Shown one piece after another: positions 52,052-64,000 of a DNA stretch of 64,000 nt. Each line of letters starts with the position of its first letter. The first letter of the stretch is position 1. The DNA lies in contig NZ_CADIJV010000012.1 in the NCBI RefSeq assembly GCF_902859765.1, forward strand, positions 79,785 to 143,784. Reading direction: 5' to 3'. Position numbers and translations under genes: made by a program. Source of the stretch: Achromobacter pulmonis. Its GTDB lineage: Bacteria; Pseudomonadota; Gammaproteobacteria; Burkholderiales; Burkholderiaceae_B. The notes under the pieces are model-generated. The model was not told where the DNA came from and ran no database searches. It was given only the letters and a program-made list of their open reading frames with translations.

Positions 52052-52681
52052 ATGCGGTTTTCTTTTTTCCCCCTGCTCCAGCGTCTGGCCTTTGCCGGTC
52101 TGCTGGGTCTGGCGGCTTCGGCCGCCGCGCAGGCGCAACCCGACGCCCACAGCGCGCCGGACCAGTTCGTGCTGGCCGTGGCCAATGAGACCCTGGACGT
52201 CCTGAAGGCCGACGGCGCCGCCAAGGCGGGCAACACGGCCCTCATCAACCAGGTCGTCAACGAGCACATCCTGCCCTACGTCAACTTCCAGAAGACCACG
52301 CGCCTGGCGGCTGGCCGCTACTGGCGCCAAGCCTCCGAGCAGCAGAAGACGGCCCTGGCCGATGCGTTCCGCGGCACGCTGGTGCGCACCTACAGCGGCG
52401 CGCTGACCCGCGTCACGTCCAGCACCAAGATCACGGCCCTGCCGTTCCGCGGCGACCCCAAGGCCGACGACGTGGTCGTGCGCACGCTCATCAGCCAGTC
52501 CAATGGCCAACCCACCGGCGTCGACTACCGCCTGGAAAAAACGCCCCAGGGCTGGAAGATCTACGACATGAACGTCGAAGGCATCTGGTTGATCGAGAAC
52601 TACCGCAACCAGTTCGCCCAGCAGATCAACCAGAATGGCATCGACGGCCTGATCCAGGCGCTGAACCAGCGCAACCAATAG
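52052..52681 (+). CDS. mlaC: Periplasmic phospholipid-binding protein MlaC
   Basis: A 209-aa protein with a signal peptide (about residues 1-29, cut after AQA) and a Tol-tolerance/MlaC domain that carries lipid across the periplasm between MlaA and MlaFED. Conserved HILPYVNFQKTTRLAAGRYWRQASEQQK and VEGIWLIENYRNQF are present. It is followed by a hairpin terminator; an MlaB gene does not follow. Confidence 0.95.
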   Translation: MRFSFFPLLQRLAFAGLLGLAASAAAQAQPDAHSAPDQFVLAVANETLDVLKADGAAKAGNTALINQVVNEHILPYVNFQKTTRLAAGRYWRQASEQQKTALADAFRGTLVRTYSGALTRVTSSTKITALPFRGDPKADDVVVRTLISQSNGQPTGVDYRLEKTPQGWKIYDMNVEGIWLIENYRNQFAQQINQNGIDGLIQALNQRNQ

Positions 52682-52702
52682 GTCAGGGTCCAGGCTGTTC
52701 CC

Positions 52703-52740
52703 GGCCCGGCGCGCCTTGCGGCCCGCCGGGCCAGTTATTT
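52703..52740 (+). terminator. Terminator of the mla operon
   Basis: A 9-bp stem GGCCCGGCG/CGCCGGGCC is followed by AGTTATTT, 21 bp after the mlaC stop codon. Confidence 0.6.
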
Positions 52741-52811
52741 TGGGGACAATTCACTCCCGTCCGCCCCCACGGCCGCCGGGGCTATCGGCGCCTCGGGTAA
52801 CGGGGCGCTTA

Positions 52812-52817
52812 TATAAT
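52812..52817 (+). promoter_or_regulatory. Candidate -10 box before the ABC-murA-his-tat run
   Basis: A TATAAT in an AT-rich island (TTATATAATGATC) stands 38 bp before the ABC ATPase gene. No good -35 is visible at normal spacing. Confidence 0.4.
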
Positions 52818-52855
52818 GATCAATTCGCTCTTTGCCGGGCTCCCTCGCCGCCGTC

Positions 52856-53649
<794 letters not shown>

Positions 53650-53653
<4 letters not shown>

Positions 53654-54462
53654 CGCAGTCCGCCGCCAACGCCAACCAGCCATTGGTGCAGCCCCGCCTG
53701 GACGCGGGCTCGGGCTTTCCGACCCTGCTGCGCAAGGAATTGCTGCGCTTCTGGAAAGTCAGTTTCCAGACCATCGCCGCGCCCGTCATCACCGCGCTGC
53801 TGTACCTGCTGGTGTTCGCCCACGTGCTCGAAGGGCGCGTCATGGTCTATGGCAGCGTGCCGTACACCGCGTTCCTGATCCCCGGGCTCATGATGATGAG
53901 CATGCTGCAGAACGCCTTCGCCAACCCGTCGTCGTCGCTGATCCAGAGCCGCATCACCGGCAACCTGGTGTTCATGCTGCTGCCGCCGCTGTCGCACCGT
54001 GACATCTTCGCCGCCTACGTGCTGGCGGCGGTGGTGCGCGGGCTGGCGGTGGGCCTGTGCGTCTGGCTGGTGGCGCTGTTCTTCGTCTCGCTGGTGCCGT
54101 CCAACCCGCTGTGGCTGCTGCTGTTCGCGGTGCTGGCCTGCGGCATCATGGGCGTGCTCGGCCTGATCGCCGGCCTGTGGTCCGAAAAATTCGACCAGTT
54201 GGCGGCGTTCCAGAATTTCCTCATCATGCCGGCCACCTTCCTGTCCGGCGTGTTCTATTCCATCCATACGCTCCCGGCCTTCTGGCAGGGGGTGTCCCAC
54301 TGGAACCCCATCTTCTACACCATCGACGGTTTCCGCTACGGATTCTTCTCGGTGTCGGACGTCTCCCCCTGGCGCAGCCTGGCGGTGGTGACGGGGGTGT
54401 TCCTCGCGCTTTCGATCTATGCGCTGCGGCTCCTGGCCAGCGGCTACAAACTCAGGAACTGA
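53650..54462 (+). CDS. ABC-2 type permease (YadH-like)
   Basis: A 270-aa membrane protein with about six helices and the ABC-2 profile: TLLRKELLRFWKVSFQTIAAPVITALLYLLVF (about residues 25-56) and PATFLSGVFYSIHTLPAFWQGVSHWNPIFYTIDGFRY (about 196-232). It pairs with the preceding ATPase, with which it overlaps by 4 nt. Probably exports a hydrophobic molecule, not identified. Confidence 0.88.
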
Positions 54463-54467
54463 CGTCC

Positions 54468-56655
<2,188 letters not shown>

Positions 56656-56703
56656 CCCAGGCCGCCGCGCCCCGGCGCGGCCGCCGCCACCCGCCTGAAC
56701 GCC

Positions 56704-58008
56704 ATGGCCCTGATCAATCGTCTCGACTCCCGCGATCCCGGATTCGCATCCGCCCTGTCCAAGCTGCTGGCCTTCGAGGCCACCGAGGACGAGTCCATCG
56801 ACCGCGCCGCCGCCGGCATCCTGGCCGACGTGCGCGCCCGCGGCGATGCCGCGCTGGTGGAATACACCCAGCGTTTCGACCGCATGCCGCATGTGTCCGC
56901 GGACACGCTCGAAATCCCCAAGGCCGACTGGCATGCGGCCCTGGCCGCGCTGCCGGCCGCCCAGCGCGACGCGCTGCAGGCCGCCGCCGAGCGCGTGCGT
57001 CGCTACCACGAGCGCCAGCGCGCCGAAACCTGGACCTACACCGAGACTGACGGCACCATGCTGGGCCAACAGATCACGCCGCTGGACCGCGTCGGCCTGT
57101 ACGTGCCGGGCGGCAAGGCCGCGTATCCCTCGTCGGTGCTGATGAATGCCATCCCCGCCAAGGTCGCCGGGGTGCAGGAACTGGTCATGGTCACGCCCAC
57201 GCCGGACGGCGCGCGCAACCCGATCGTGCTGGCCGCGGCCGCCATCAGCGGCGTCGACCGCGTGTTCGCCATCGGCGGCGCGCAGGCCGTGGGCGCGCTG
57301 GCCTACGGCACCGCCACCGTGCCCGCCGTGGACAAGATCGTCGGCCCCGGCAATGCCTACGTGGCCGCCGCCAAGCGCCGCGTGTTCGGCGTGGTCGGCA
57401 TCGACATGATCGCCGGCCCCAGCGAAATCCTGGTGATCTGCGACGGCAAGACGCCGGCCGACTGGATCGCCATGGACCTGTTCTCGCAGGCCGAGCACGA
57501 CGAGCTGGCCCAATCCATCCTGCTGTGCCCGGACGCCGCCTTCATCGCCGAGGTCGAGGCCGCCATCGCGCGCCTGCTGCCGACCATGCCGCGCGCCGAC
57601 ATCCTGCGCACCAGCCTGGCCAACCGCGGCGCGCTGATCCAGGTGCGCGACCTGGACGAAGCCTGCCGCATCGCCAACGACATCGCCCCGGAACACCTGG
57701 AGATCTCCACCGAGCAGCCCGAGGCCTGGACCGCGAAGATCCGCCACGCCGGCGCCATCTTCATGGGCCGCTTCAGCTCGGAAGCCCTGGGCGACTACTG
57801 TGCCGGCCCCAACCACGTGCTGCCGACCTCGCGCACCGCGCGTTTCTCGTCGCCGCTGGGTGTGTATGACTTCCAGAAGCGCTCCAGCCTGATCCAGGTG
57901 TCGCACCAGGGCGCCCAGACGCTTGGCCGCATCGCCGCGGAACTGGCGCTGGGCGAGGGCCTGCAGGCCCACGCCGCCAGCGCCCAGTACCGGATCGACC
58001 AGCCATGA
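56704..58008 (+). CDS. hisD: Histidinol dehydrogenase
   Basis: A 434-aa NAD- and zinc-dependent enzyme that oxidises L-histidinol to histidine. Typical segments are [28 protein letters not shown] (about residues 130-157), [15 protein letters not shown] and [11 protein letters not shown], and the zinc-site QAEHDELAQ. Full length. Its stop overlaps the hisC start as ATGA. Confidence 0.97.
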   Translation: MALINRLDSRDPGFASALSKLLAFEATEDESIDRAAAGILADVRARGDAALVEYTQRFDRMPHVSADTLEIPKADWHAALAALPAAQRDALQAAAERVRRYHERQRAETWTYTETDGTMLGQQITPLDRVGLYVPGGKAAYPSSVLMNAIPAKVAGVQELVMVTPTPDGARNPIVLAAAAISGVDRVFAIGGAQAVGALAYGTATVPAVDKIVGPGNAYVAAAKRRVFGVVGIDMIAGPSEILVICDGKTPADWIAMDLFSQAEHDELAQSILLCPDAAFIAEVEAAIARLLPTMPRADILRTSLANRGALIQVRDLDEACRIANDIAPEHLEISTEQPEAWTAKIRHAGAIFMGRFSSEALGDYCAGPNHVLPTSRTARFSSPLGVYDFQKRSSLIQVSHQGAQTLGRIAAELALGEGLQAHAASAQYRIDQP

Positions 58009-59096
58009 GCGAGGTCGCCGGCCGCATCGCCGGCACCATCCGGCCCGATATCCGCGAACTGAGCGCCTATCCGGTCGCGCACGCCGAAGGCTGCATCAAG
58101 CTGGACGCGATGGAATCGCCCTACGAACTGCCCGAGGCGGTGCGCGACGACCTGGCGCGCGTGCTGCGCGACACGCCGCTGAACCGCTACCCGGCCGCCG
58201 ACCTGGCCGAACTGCGCCAGGCGGTGAAATCGGCCTTCGGCGTGCCCGCCGAGGCCGGCGTGCTGTTCGGCAACGGTTCGGACGAACTGATCCACATGGC
58301 GGTGCAGGCCTGCTGCAACCCGGGCGAGGTGGTGCTGGCGCCGTGGCCATCGTTCGTCTATTTCGACATGGCCGCGCGCTTCGACCACGCCCGCTTCGTC
58401 GGCGTGCCGCTCACCGAAGATCTGTCCCTGGATCTTCCAGCCATGCTGGCGGCGATCCGCGAGCACCAGCCCAAGGTGGTGTTCCTGGCGGTGCCCAACA
58501 ATCCCACCGGCGGCGCCTGGTCGGACGCGGACATGGCCGCCATCATCGCCGCCGCGCCCGGTCTGGTGGTGGTGGACGAGGCCTACCAGCCGTTCACCGA
58601 CCGCAGTTGGATGCCGCGCCTGCTGGACGCGCCGAACGTGGTGGTGATGCGCACGGTGTCCAAGATCGGCCTGGCGGGCCTGCGCTTCGGCTACCTGGCC
58701 GGCCACCCCGACTGGATCGCCGAGCTGGACAAAGTGCGCCCGCCCTACAACCTGGACGTGCTGACCCAGGCCGCGCTGCTGACCGTGCTGCGCCACAAAA
58801 CGGTGCTGGACGAACAGGCCGCCCGCCTGCGCGCCGACCGCGAGCCGCTGGCCGCGGCCCTGGCGGCGCTGCCCGGCGTCAGGGTATTCCCTTCCGCGGC
58901 CAACTTCGTACTCGCGCGCTTTTCCGGCAAGCTGGACGGCAACGCCGTGCATCTTGCCCTGAAACAGCGCAAAATATTGGTTCGTAACTTCGCCAACGCC
59001 CACCCGCTCCTGGCCGACTGCCTCCGCATCTCGGTAGGCGCACCGGCCGAGAACGCCGCTTTGCTATCGGCACTGCAAGACATCCTCAGTGCCTAA
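58005..59096 (+). CDS. hisC: Histidinol-phosphate aminotransferase
   Basis: A 363-aa class I/II PLP aminotransferase. The PLP lysine is in [15 protein letters not shown] (about residues 222-236), with VPNNPTGG and DEAYQPF as cofactor-binding blocks. It converts imidazole-acetol phosphate to histidinol phosphate. Translationally coupled to hisD. Confidence 0.96.
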   Translation: MSEVAGRIAGTIRPDIRELSAYPVAHAEGCIKLDAMESPYELPEAVRDDLARVLRDTPLNRYPAADLAELRQAVKSAFGVPAEAGVLFGNGSDELIHMAVQACCNPGEVVLAPWPSFVYFDMAARFDHARFVGVPLTEDLSLDLPAMLAAIREHQPKVVFLAVPNNPTGGAWSDADMAAIIAAAPGLVVVDEAYQPFTDRSWMPRLLDAPNVVVMRTVSKIGLAGLRFGYLAGHPDWIAELDKVRPPYNLDVLTQAALLTVLRHKTVLDEQAARLRADREPLAAALAALPGVRVFPSAANFVLARFSGKLDGNAVHLALKQRKILVRNFANAHPLLADCLRISVGAPAENAALLSALQDILSA

Positions 59097-59108
59097 TCGA
59101 GTCCTGAC

Positions 59109-59696
59109 ATGCGTACCGCAGAGATCACCCGCAACACCAACGAAACCCGCATCCGCGTGGCCATCAACCTGGATGGCACCGGCAAGCAGACGATCGACAC
59201 CGGCGTGCCGTTCCTGGACCACATGCTGGACCAGATCGCGCGCCATGGCCTGATCGACCTCGACATCAAGGCCGAGGGCGACCTGCACATCGATGCGCAT
59301 CACACGGTGGAAGACGTGGGCATCACGCTGGGCATGGCCATCGCCAAGGCGGTCGGCACCAAGGCCGGCCTGCGCCGCTACGGCCACGCCTACGTGCCGC
59401 TGGACGAGGCGCTGTCGCGCGTGGTGGTCGACTTCTCCGGCCGCCCGGGCCTGGAATATCACATCCCCTTCACCCGTTCGCACATCGGCGCCTTCGACGT
59501 CGACCTGACGCGCGAGTTCTTCCAGGGGCTGGTCAACCACGCGCTGATCACCCTGCACATCGACAACCTGCGCGGCACCAACGCCCACCACCAATGCGAA
59601 ACAGTCTTCAAGGCCTGTGGCCGCGCGCTGCGCATGGCCATCGAAGTCGACCCGCGCATGGGCGACGTCGTGCCCTCGACCAAGGGCGTGCTGTAA
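59109..59696 (+). CDS. hisB: Imidazoleglycerol-phosphate dehydratase
   Basis: A 195-aa monofunctional IGPD, without the phosphatase domain found in E. coli HisB. Metal-binding histidine motifs [11 protein letters not shown] (about residues 61-71) and NAHHQCE (about 161-167) are present, and the C-terminus PSTKGVL is standard. Confidence 0.97.
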   Translation: MRTAEITRNTNETRIRVAINLDGTGKQTIDTGVPFLDHMLDQIARHGLIDLDIKAEGDLHIDAHHTVEDVGITLGMAIAKAVGTKAGLRRYGHAYVPLDEALSRVVVDFSGRPGLEYHIPFTRSHIGAFDVDLTREFFQGLVNHALITLHIDNLRGTNAHHQCETVFKACGRALRMAIEVDPRMGDVVPSTKGVL

Positions 59697-59733
59697 GCTG
59701 CGCGACCTCCCGCCACGCACCAGGTAAACCGAA

Positions 59734-60432
59734 GTGACCACTATCGCCATCGTCGACTACGGAATGGGCAACTTCCACTCCGTCGCGCGCGCGCTCAAGT
59801 ACGCCGCCCCCGACGCGGACATCCGCATCTGCAACCAGCCCCAAGAAATCGACGCGGCCGACCGCGTGGTGTTTCCCGGGCAGGGCGCCATGGCGGACTG
59901 CATGCGCACCCTGAACGAATCCGGCCTGCGCGAAGCGGTCGTCAAGGCCGCCCGCAGCAAGCCCCTGCTGGGCGTCTGCGTGGGCGAACAGATGCTGTTC
60001 GAGTCCAGCGAAGAGGGCGACACCCCGTGCCTGGGCCTGTTCCCGGGCGTGGTGCGGCGCTTTGCCGGCCCGCGCTTCGCCGACCCGGTCGCGGCCGACG
60101 ACGCGGCCTGCGAGGCCGACACCGGCGCCGCCGGACTGGTCGACGTCCGCCCCGAACGCTTGAAAGTCCCGCACATGGGATGGAACAAAGTCCGCCAGAC
60201 GCGCTCTCACCCTATCTGGGACGGCATTCCGGACGACACGCATTTCTATTTCGTCCATAGTTACTACGCCGACCCGGCCGATACCAGCCTGACCGTTGGT
60301 GAAACCGATTACGGCGTTGCCTTTACCTGCGCGGTGGCGGCAGCTAACATTTTCGCGGTGCAGTTCCACCCCGAGAAGAGCGCCGAGCACGGTTTGCGCC
60401 TGTATCGCAATTTTGTAGACTGGCAGCCGTAA
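59734..60432 (+). CDS. hisH: Imidazole glycerol phosphate synthase glutaminase subunit
   Basis: A 232-aa class-I glutamine amidotransferase that feeds ammonia to HisF. The catalytic Cys lies in [11 protein letters not shown] (about residue 84) and the His-Glu pair in FHPEKS near the C-terminus. The start is GTG at 59734. It is about 15-20 residues longer than usual because of an insert (about residues 110-138, around [13 protein letters not shown]) before the conserved VPHMGWN. Confidence 0.95.
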   Translation: MTTIAIVDYGMGNFHSVARALKYAAPDADIRICNQPQEIDAADRVVFPGQGAMADCMRTLNESGLREAVVKAARSKPLLGVCVGEQMLFESSEEGDTPCLGLFPGVVRRFAGPRFADPVAADDAACEADTGAAGLVDVRPERLKVPHMGWNKVRQTRSHPIWDGIPDDTHFYFVHSYYADPADTSLTVGETDYGVAFTCAVAAANIFAVQFHPEKSAEHGLRLYRNFVDWQP

Positions 60433-60500
60433 GCCGCAAGCACACCGCTGCGGCCCACGCGCTCCAGACCATTCAACCCCATATTTTCCCGCTGCCCACC

Positions 60501-61237
60501 ATGCTGCTGATCCCCGCCATCGATCTCAAAGACGGACGCTGCGTGCGTCTGCGCCAGGGCGACCTGGACGATGCAACGGTGTTCTCCGAAGACCCCGCCT
60601 CCATGGCCTCCAAGTGGCTCGAACAGGGCGCCCGCCGCCTGCACCTGGTCGACCTGAACGGCGCCGTCGCCGGCAAGCCCAAGAACGAAGCGCCCATCAA
60701 GGCCATCCTGGAAGCCGTCGGCGACGACATTCCCGTGCAGATCGGCGGCGGCATCCGCGACCTCGACACCATCGAGCGCTATCTCGACGCCGGCATCTCC
60801 TACGTGATCATCGGCACCGCCGCGGTCAAGAACCCGGGTTTCCTGCAGGACGCCTGCGGCGCCTTCCCCGGCCAGATCATCGTCGGCCTGGATGCCCGCG
60901 ACGGCAAGATCGCCACCGACGGCTGGAGCAAGCTGACGCGCCACGACGTGCTCGACCTGGCCAAGAAGTTCGAGGACTACGGCTGCGAAGCCATCATCTA
61001 CACCGACATCGGCCGCGACGGCATGCTGTCGGGCGTGAACGTCGAGGCCACCGTGCGCCTGGCGCAGCACGTGCGCATCCCGGTGTACGCCTCGGGCGGC
61101 ATCGCCGGCATCCAGGACATCGAGGCACTGTGCGCCGTCGAGGAAGAGGGCGTCGAAGGCGCCATCCTGGGCCGCAGCATCTACGAAGGCACGCTCAACT
61201 TCCAGGCGGCGCAGGCCCGCGCCGACGAATTGGCCAA

Positions 61238-61241
<4 letters not shown>
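60501..61241 (+). CDS. hisA: ProFAR isomerase
   Basis: A 246-aa TIM-barrel enzyme starting [21 protein letters not shown]. The catalytic Asp residues lie in AIDLKDG and [10 protein letters not shown] (about residues 167-176), and two phosphate-binding GG loops are present. Its stop overlaps the hisF start as ATGA. Confidence 0.97.
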
Positions 61242-62056
<815 letters not shown>

Positions 62057-62058
62057 CG

Positions 62059-62463
62059 ATGAGCAACGAACCCGGCTGGATGGCCGATGTCGTCTTCGAC
62101 GAGAACGGCCTGATCCCCGCCATCGCGCAGGACGCCGACAACGGCCAGATCATGATGGTGGCCTGGATGAACCGCGAATCGCTGGCCGAGACCGCCGCCA
62201 CCGGCCGCGCGGTGTACTGGTCGCGCTCGCGCCAGCGCCTGTGGCGCAAGGGCGAGGAGTCCGGTCACGTGCAGCAGGTGCACGAGCTGCGCCTCGATTG
62301 CGACGGCGACGTGGTGCTGCTCAAGGTGCACCAGGAAGGCGGCATCGCCTGCCACACCGGCCGCGCCAGCTGCTTCTACCGCCGCCTGGAAGGCCCGACC
62401 GACCAGGCCTCCTGGGTCACGGTCGATCCGGTGCTGAAAGACCCCGAACTGATCTACAAATGA
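62059..62463 (+). CDS. hisI: Phosphoribosyl-AMP cyclohydrolase
   Basis: A 134-aa zinc enzyme with [14 protein letters not shown] (about residues 30-43), [18 protein letters not shown] and the zinc-ligand motif [11 protein letters not shown] (about 104-114). The ATG at 62059 is chosen because AAGGA lies seven bases upstream; an ATG at 62053 overlaps the hisF stop and is an alternative. It is separate from HisE here. Confidence 0.95.
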   Translation: MSNEPGWMADVVFDENGLIPAIAQDADNGQIMMVAWMNRESLAETAATGRAVYWSRSRQRLWRKGEESGHVQQVHELRLDCDGDVVLLKVHQEGGIACHTGRASCFYRRLEGPTDQASWVTVDPVLKDPELIYK

Positions 62464-62810
62464 CCGACTCGCCCCTGACCGCCCACGACGTCCTGGCCCG
62501 CATCGCCGACACCCTGGAGACCCGCCGCCCCGAGAACGGCGGTGATCCCAAGGCCTCGTACGCGGCCAAGCTGCTGTCCAAGGGCCCCGACGCCTTCCTC
62601 AAGAAGATCGGCGAAGAAGCCACCGAACTGGTCATGGCCGCCAAGGATGGCGTGCCCGAACGCATCGTCAGCGAAACCGCCGACCTGTGGTTTCATTGCC
62701 TGGTCGCGCTGACGCACTTCAACCTGCGCCCCGACGACGTGCTGGCCGAGCTGGCCCGCCGCGAAGGGCTGTCGGGCCTGGCCGAGAAGGCCAGCCGTCC
62801 CCAGGACTGA
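62460..62810 (+). CDS. hisE: Phosphoribosyl-ATP pyrophosphatase
   Basis: A 116-aa all-alpha NTP pyrophosphatase with [36 protein letters not shown] (about residues 23-58), including the EEATE metal site. It completes the set hisGDCBHAFIE. The ATG overlaps the hisI stop as ATGA. Confidence 0.96.
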   Translation: MTDSPLTAHDVLARIADTLETRRPENGGDPKASYAAKLLSKGPDAFLKKIGEEATELVMAAKDGVPERIVSETADLWFHCLVALTHFNLRPDDVLAELARREGLSGLAEKASRPQD

Positions 62811-62825
62811 CACGGAACCGGAAAA

Positions 62826-63194
62826 ATGAGCGCCAACTGTATTTTCTGCAAGATCGCCGCCGGCGAGATCCCGTCCAAGAAGGTCTACGAGGACGAGGAG
62901 TTTGTTGCATTCCACGATATCAACCCGGCCGCACCGGTGCATTTATTGCTGATCCCTCGACGTCATGTCACATCCATGCAGGATATTACGGCCGAGGACG
63001 CAGGTTGGTTGGGTAGAATGATGGCATTGGCGCCGCGGCTTGCCGCTGAAAACGGTTGCCGTCCGGGCCCCGATGGCGGATTTCGCATCATGATCAACTC
63101 TGGCGTCGAAGGCGGCCAGGAAGTCCCGCATCTGCATTTCCACATCCTCGGCGGCCAGCGACCCTGGAAAGGGCGCATGGCCCCCACCGCGTAA
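62826..63194 (+). CDS. HIT (histidine triad) nucleotide-binding protein
   Basis: A 122-aa HINT-type purine nucleoside phosphoramidase-like protein. The [22 protein letters not shown]-terminus and the histidine triad HLHFHILGG (about residues 101-109) are intact. It is often found between the his and tat genes in this group. Confidence 0.95.
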   Translation: MSANCIFCKIAAGEIPSKKVYEDEEFVAFHDINPAAPVHLLLIPRRHVTSMQDITAEDAGWLGRMMALAPRLAAENGCRPGPDGGFRIMINSGVEGGQEVPHLHFHILGGQRPWKGRMAPTA

Positions 63195-63208
63195 TACGGA
63201 GAACCGTC

Positions 63209-63436
63209 ATGGGTAGCTTTAGCATTTGGCATTGGTTGGTCGTTCTGGTCATCGTGGCGCTGATTTTCGGCACCAAGAAACTGCGCAACATCGGGTCCGA
63301 CCTCGGCGGCGCCGTCAAGGGCTTCAAGGAAGGCATGAAAGACGCCAACAGCGACAAACCGGCCGAGCCGATCGCGCAACAACGCGTCTCCGGCGATACC
63401 ATCGACGTGCAGGCCAAGGAAAAATCCAACTCCTGA
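63209..63436 (+). CDS. tatA: Twin-arginine translocase subunit TatA
   Basis: A 75-aa protein with one N-terminal membrane helix (about residues 5-20, [16 protein letters not shown]), the [14 protein letters not shown] hinge and amphipathic helix, and a charged tail. It forms the pore component of the Tat export system for folded proteins. Confidence 0.95.
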   Translation: MGSFSIWHWLVVLVIVALIFGTKKLRNIGSDLGGAVKGFKEGMKDANSDKPAEPIAQQRVSGDTIDVQAKEKSNS

Positions 63437-63448
63437 GCCCTGCCCCCC

Positions 63449-63472
63449 GGACCGGCCTGAAACCGCCGGTCC
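63449..63472. promoter_or_regulatory. Hairpin between tatA and tatB
   Basis: A perfect 8-bp stem GGACCGGC/GCCGGTCC with an 8-nt loop sits in the 66-bp tatA-tatB gap. There is no T run, so it is more likely an mRNA-stability or processing element than a terminator. Confidence 0.4.
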
Positions 63473-63502
63473 TCATTGCCTCAATTTCCGAGCGGCCGTC
63501 GA

Positions 63503-64000
63503 ATGTTTGATGTCAGCCTCACTGAACTGATGGTGATCGGCGTCATCGCGCTGATCGTCATCGGCCCCGAACGCCTGCCCAAGGTCGCCCGCACGGTCGG
63601 CCACCTGCTTGGCCGCGCCCAGCGCTACGTCAATGATGTGAAGTCCGACATCCAGCGCGAAATCGAGCTGGACGAACTGCGCAAGTTCAAGAGCGAGATG
63701 GAAACCGCCGCGCAAGACGTGCAGCAATCGCTGCACGACACCCACAATGCGCTGCAGGAGCCGGTGCAGCAGTTCCGCGCCGAGCTCGACGAGGTGGCCC
63801 GCGAAGCCAGCGGCAAGCCCGCCATCGCGGCCGGAACGGCCGGCGCCACCGCCGCCAGCGGGCCACTGATGACACCGCTGGCCGCCGAGCCGGCCGAAGC
63901 GCCGCCGTCCATCGCGCCGCCCAGCCCCAACCTGAACCTGGACCTGGATCCGCCCGCCCCCGCGGCCGGCGGCCAGCCCGCTCCCGCCCCGCAACCCGCG
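63503..64000 (+). CDS. tatB: Twin-arginine translocase subunit TatB (runs off the window)
   Basis: The first 166 codons of TatB. It has the N-terminal helix MFDVSLTELMVIGVIALIVIGPERLPKVARTVG (about residues 1-33), the TatB-type GPERLP hinge with Glu at position 8, an amphipathic helix, a long predicted coiled coil (about 45-100) and a Pro/Ala-rich tail. The stop codon lies beyond the window; tatC is expected next. Confidence 0.93.
   Translation, partial: MFDVSLTELMVIGVIALIVIGPERLPKVARTVGHLLGRAQRYVNDVKSDIQREIELDELRKFKSEMETAAQDVQQSLHDTHNALQEPVQQFRAELDEVAREASGKPAIAAGTAGATAASGPLMTPLAAEPAEAPPSIAPPSPNLNLDLDPPAPAAGGQPAPAPQPA

Overview
The window looks like a chromosomal segment of a high-GC betaproteobacterium of the Alcaligenaceae (Bordetella/Achromobacter type). 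The evidence is the gene content and order: a Bug-type (Bordetella uptake gene) solute receptor, a PhaM-like granule protein, cox-ctaA-ctaB-SCO, gltBD, mla, and then murA-his-tat in one long run. No rRNA, tRNA or CRISPR array was seen. The genes read as intact; TatB runs off the right edge.

Region 1 (1-2720) is accessory DNA: a TetR regulator divergent from an NTF2-like gene with three operator copies between them, then a ~1.2 kb unit carrying a nucleotidyltransferase-fold gene. That unit is bounded by oppositely oriented ~25-bp repeats, three spaced on the left and two tightly packed on the right, and its right end lies ~24 bp beyond the glmS stop codon. This is the position and end architecture of a Tn7-like insertion in attTn7, but no transposition genes are present. 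Region 2 (2721-12424) holds cell-envelope precursor genes (glmS, ugd, a glycosyltransferase, glmU), an Lrp regulator, a drug-efflux-type MFS, PhaM and small proteins. Region 3 (12494-21107) is an aa3-type oxidase locus: structural genes (Cox2 with a fused cytochrome c, Cox1, Cox3), heme A synthesis (CtaB, CtaA), SURF1 and two SCO-like CxxxC proteins. A Cox11/CtaG gene is absent from it.

Region 4 (21400-30118) has a Nudix hydrolase, a cNMP-domain Na+/H+ antiporter divergent from a CpdA-type cAMP phosphodiesterase, a strong candidate small RNA with a pyrimidine-rich loop, rpoH behind a perfect CIRCE element, S-formylglutathione hydrolase and a RAYT-like protein that has lost its HUH motif. Region 5 (30452-36714) is gltBD. 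Region 6 (36743-43704) is a five-gene biotin-dependent carboxylase/oxoprolinase-like cluster with an NCS1 permease and a divergent LysR. Region 7 (43835-48731) contains OmpW, a LysR/MFS divergent pair, a Bug receptor and a nitronate monooxygenase-like enzyme.

Region 8 (49006-end) is mlaFEDAC (no mlaB), a terminator, and then a co-directional run of an ABC exporter, bolA, murA, hisGDCBHAFIE, a HIT protein and tatA-tatB, in which many stop and start codons overlap as ATGA. Coordinates and starts come from reading the sequence; functional names come from motif and family recognition without database searches.
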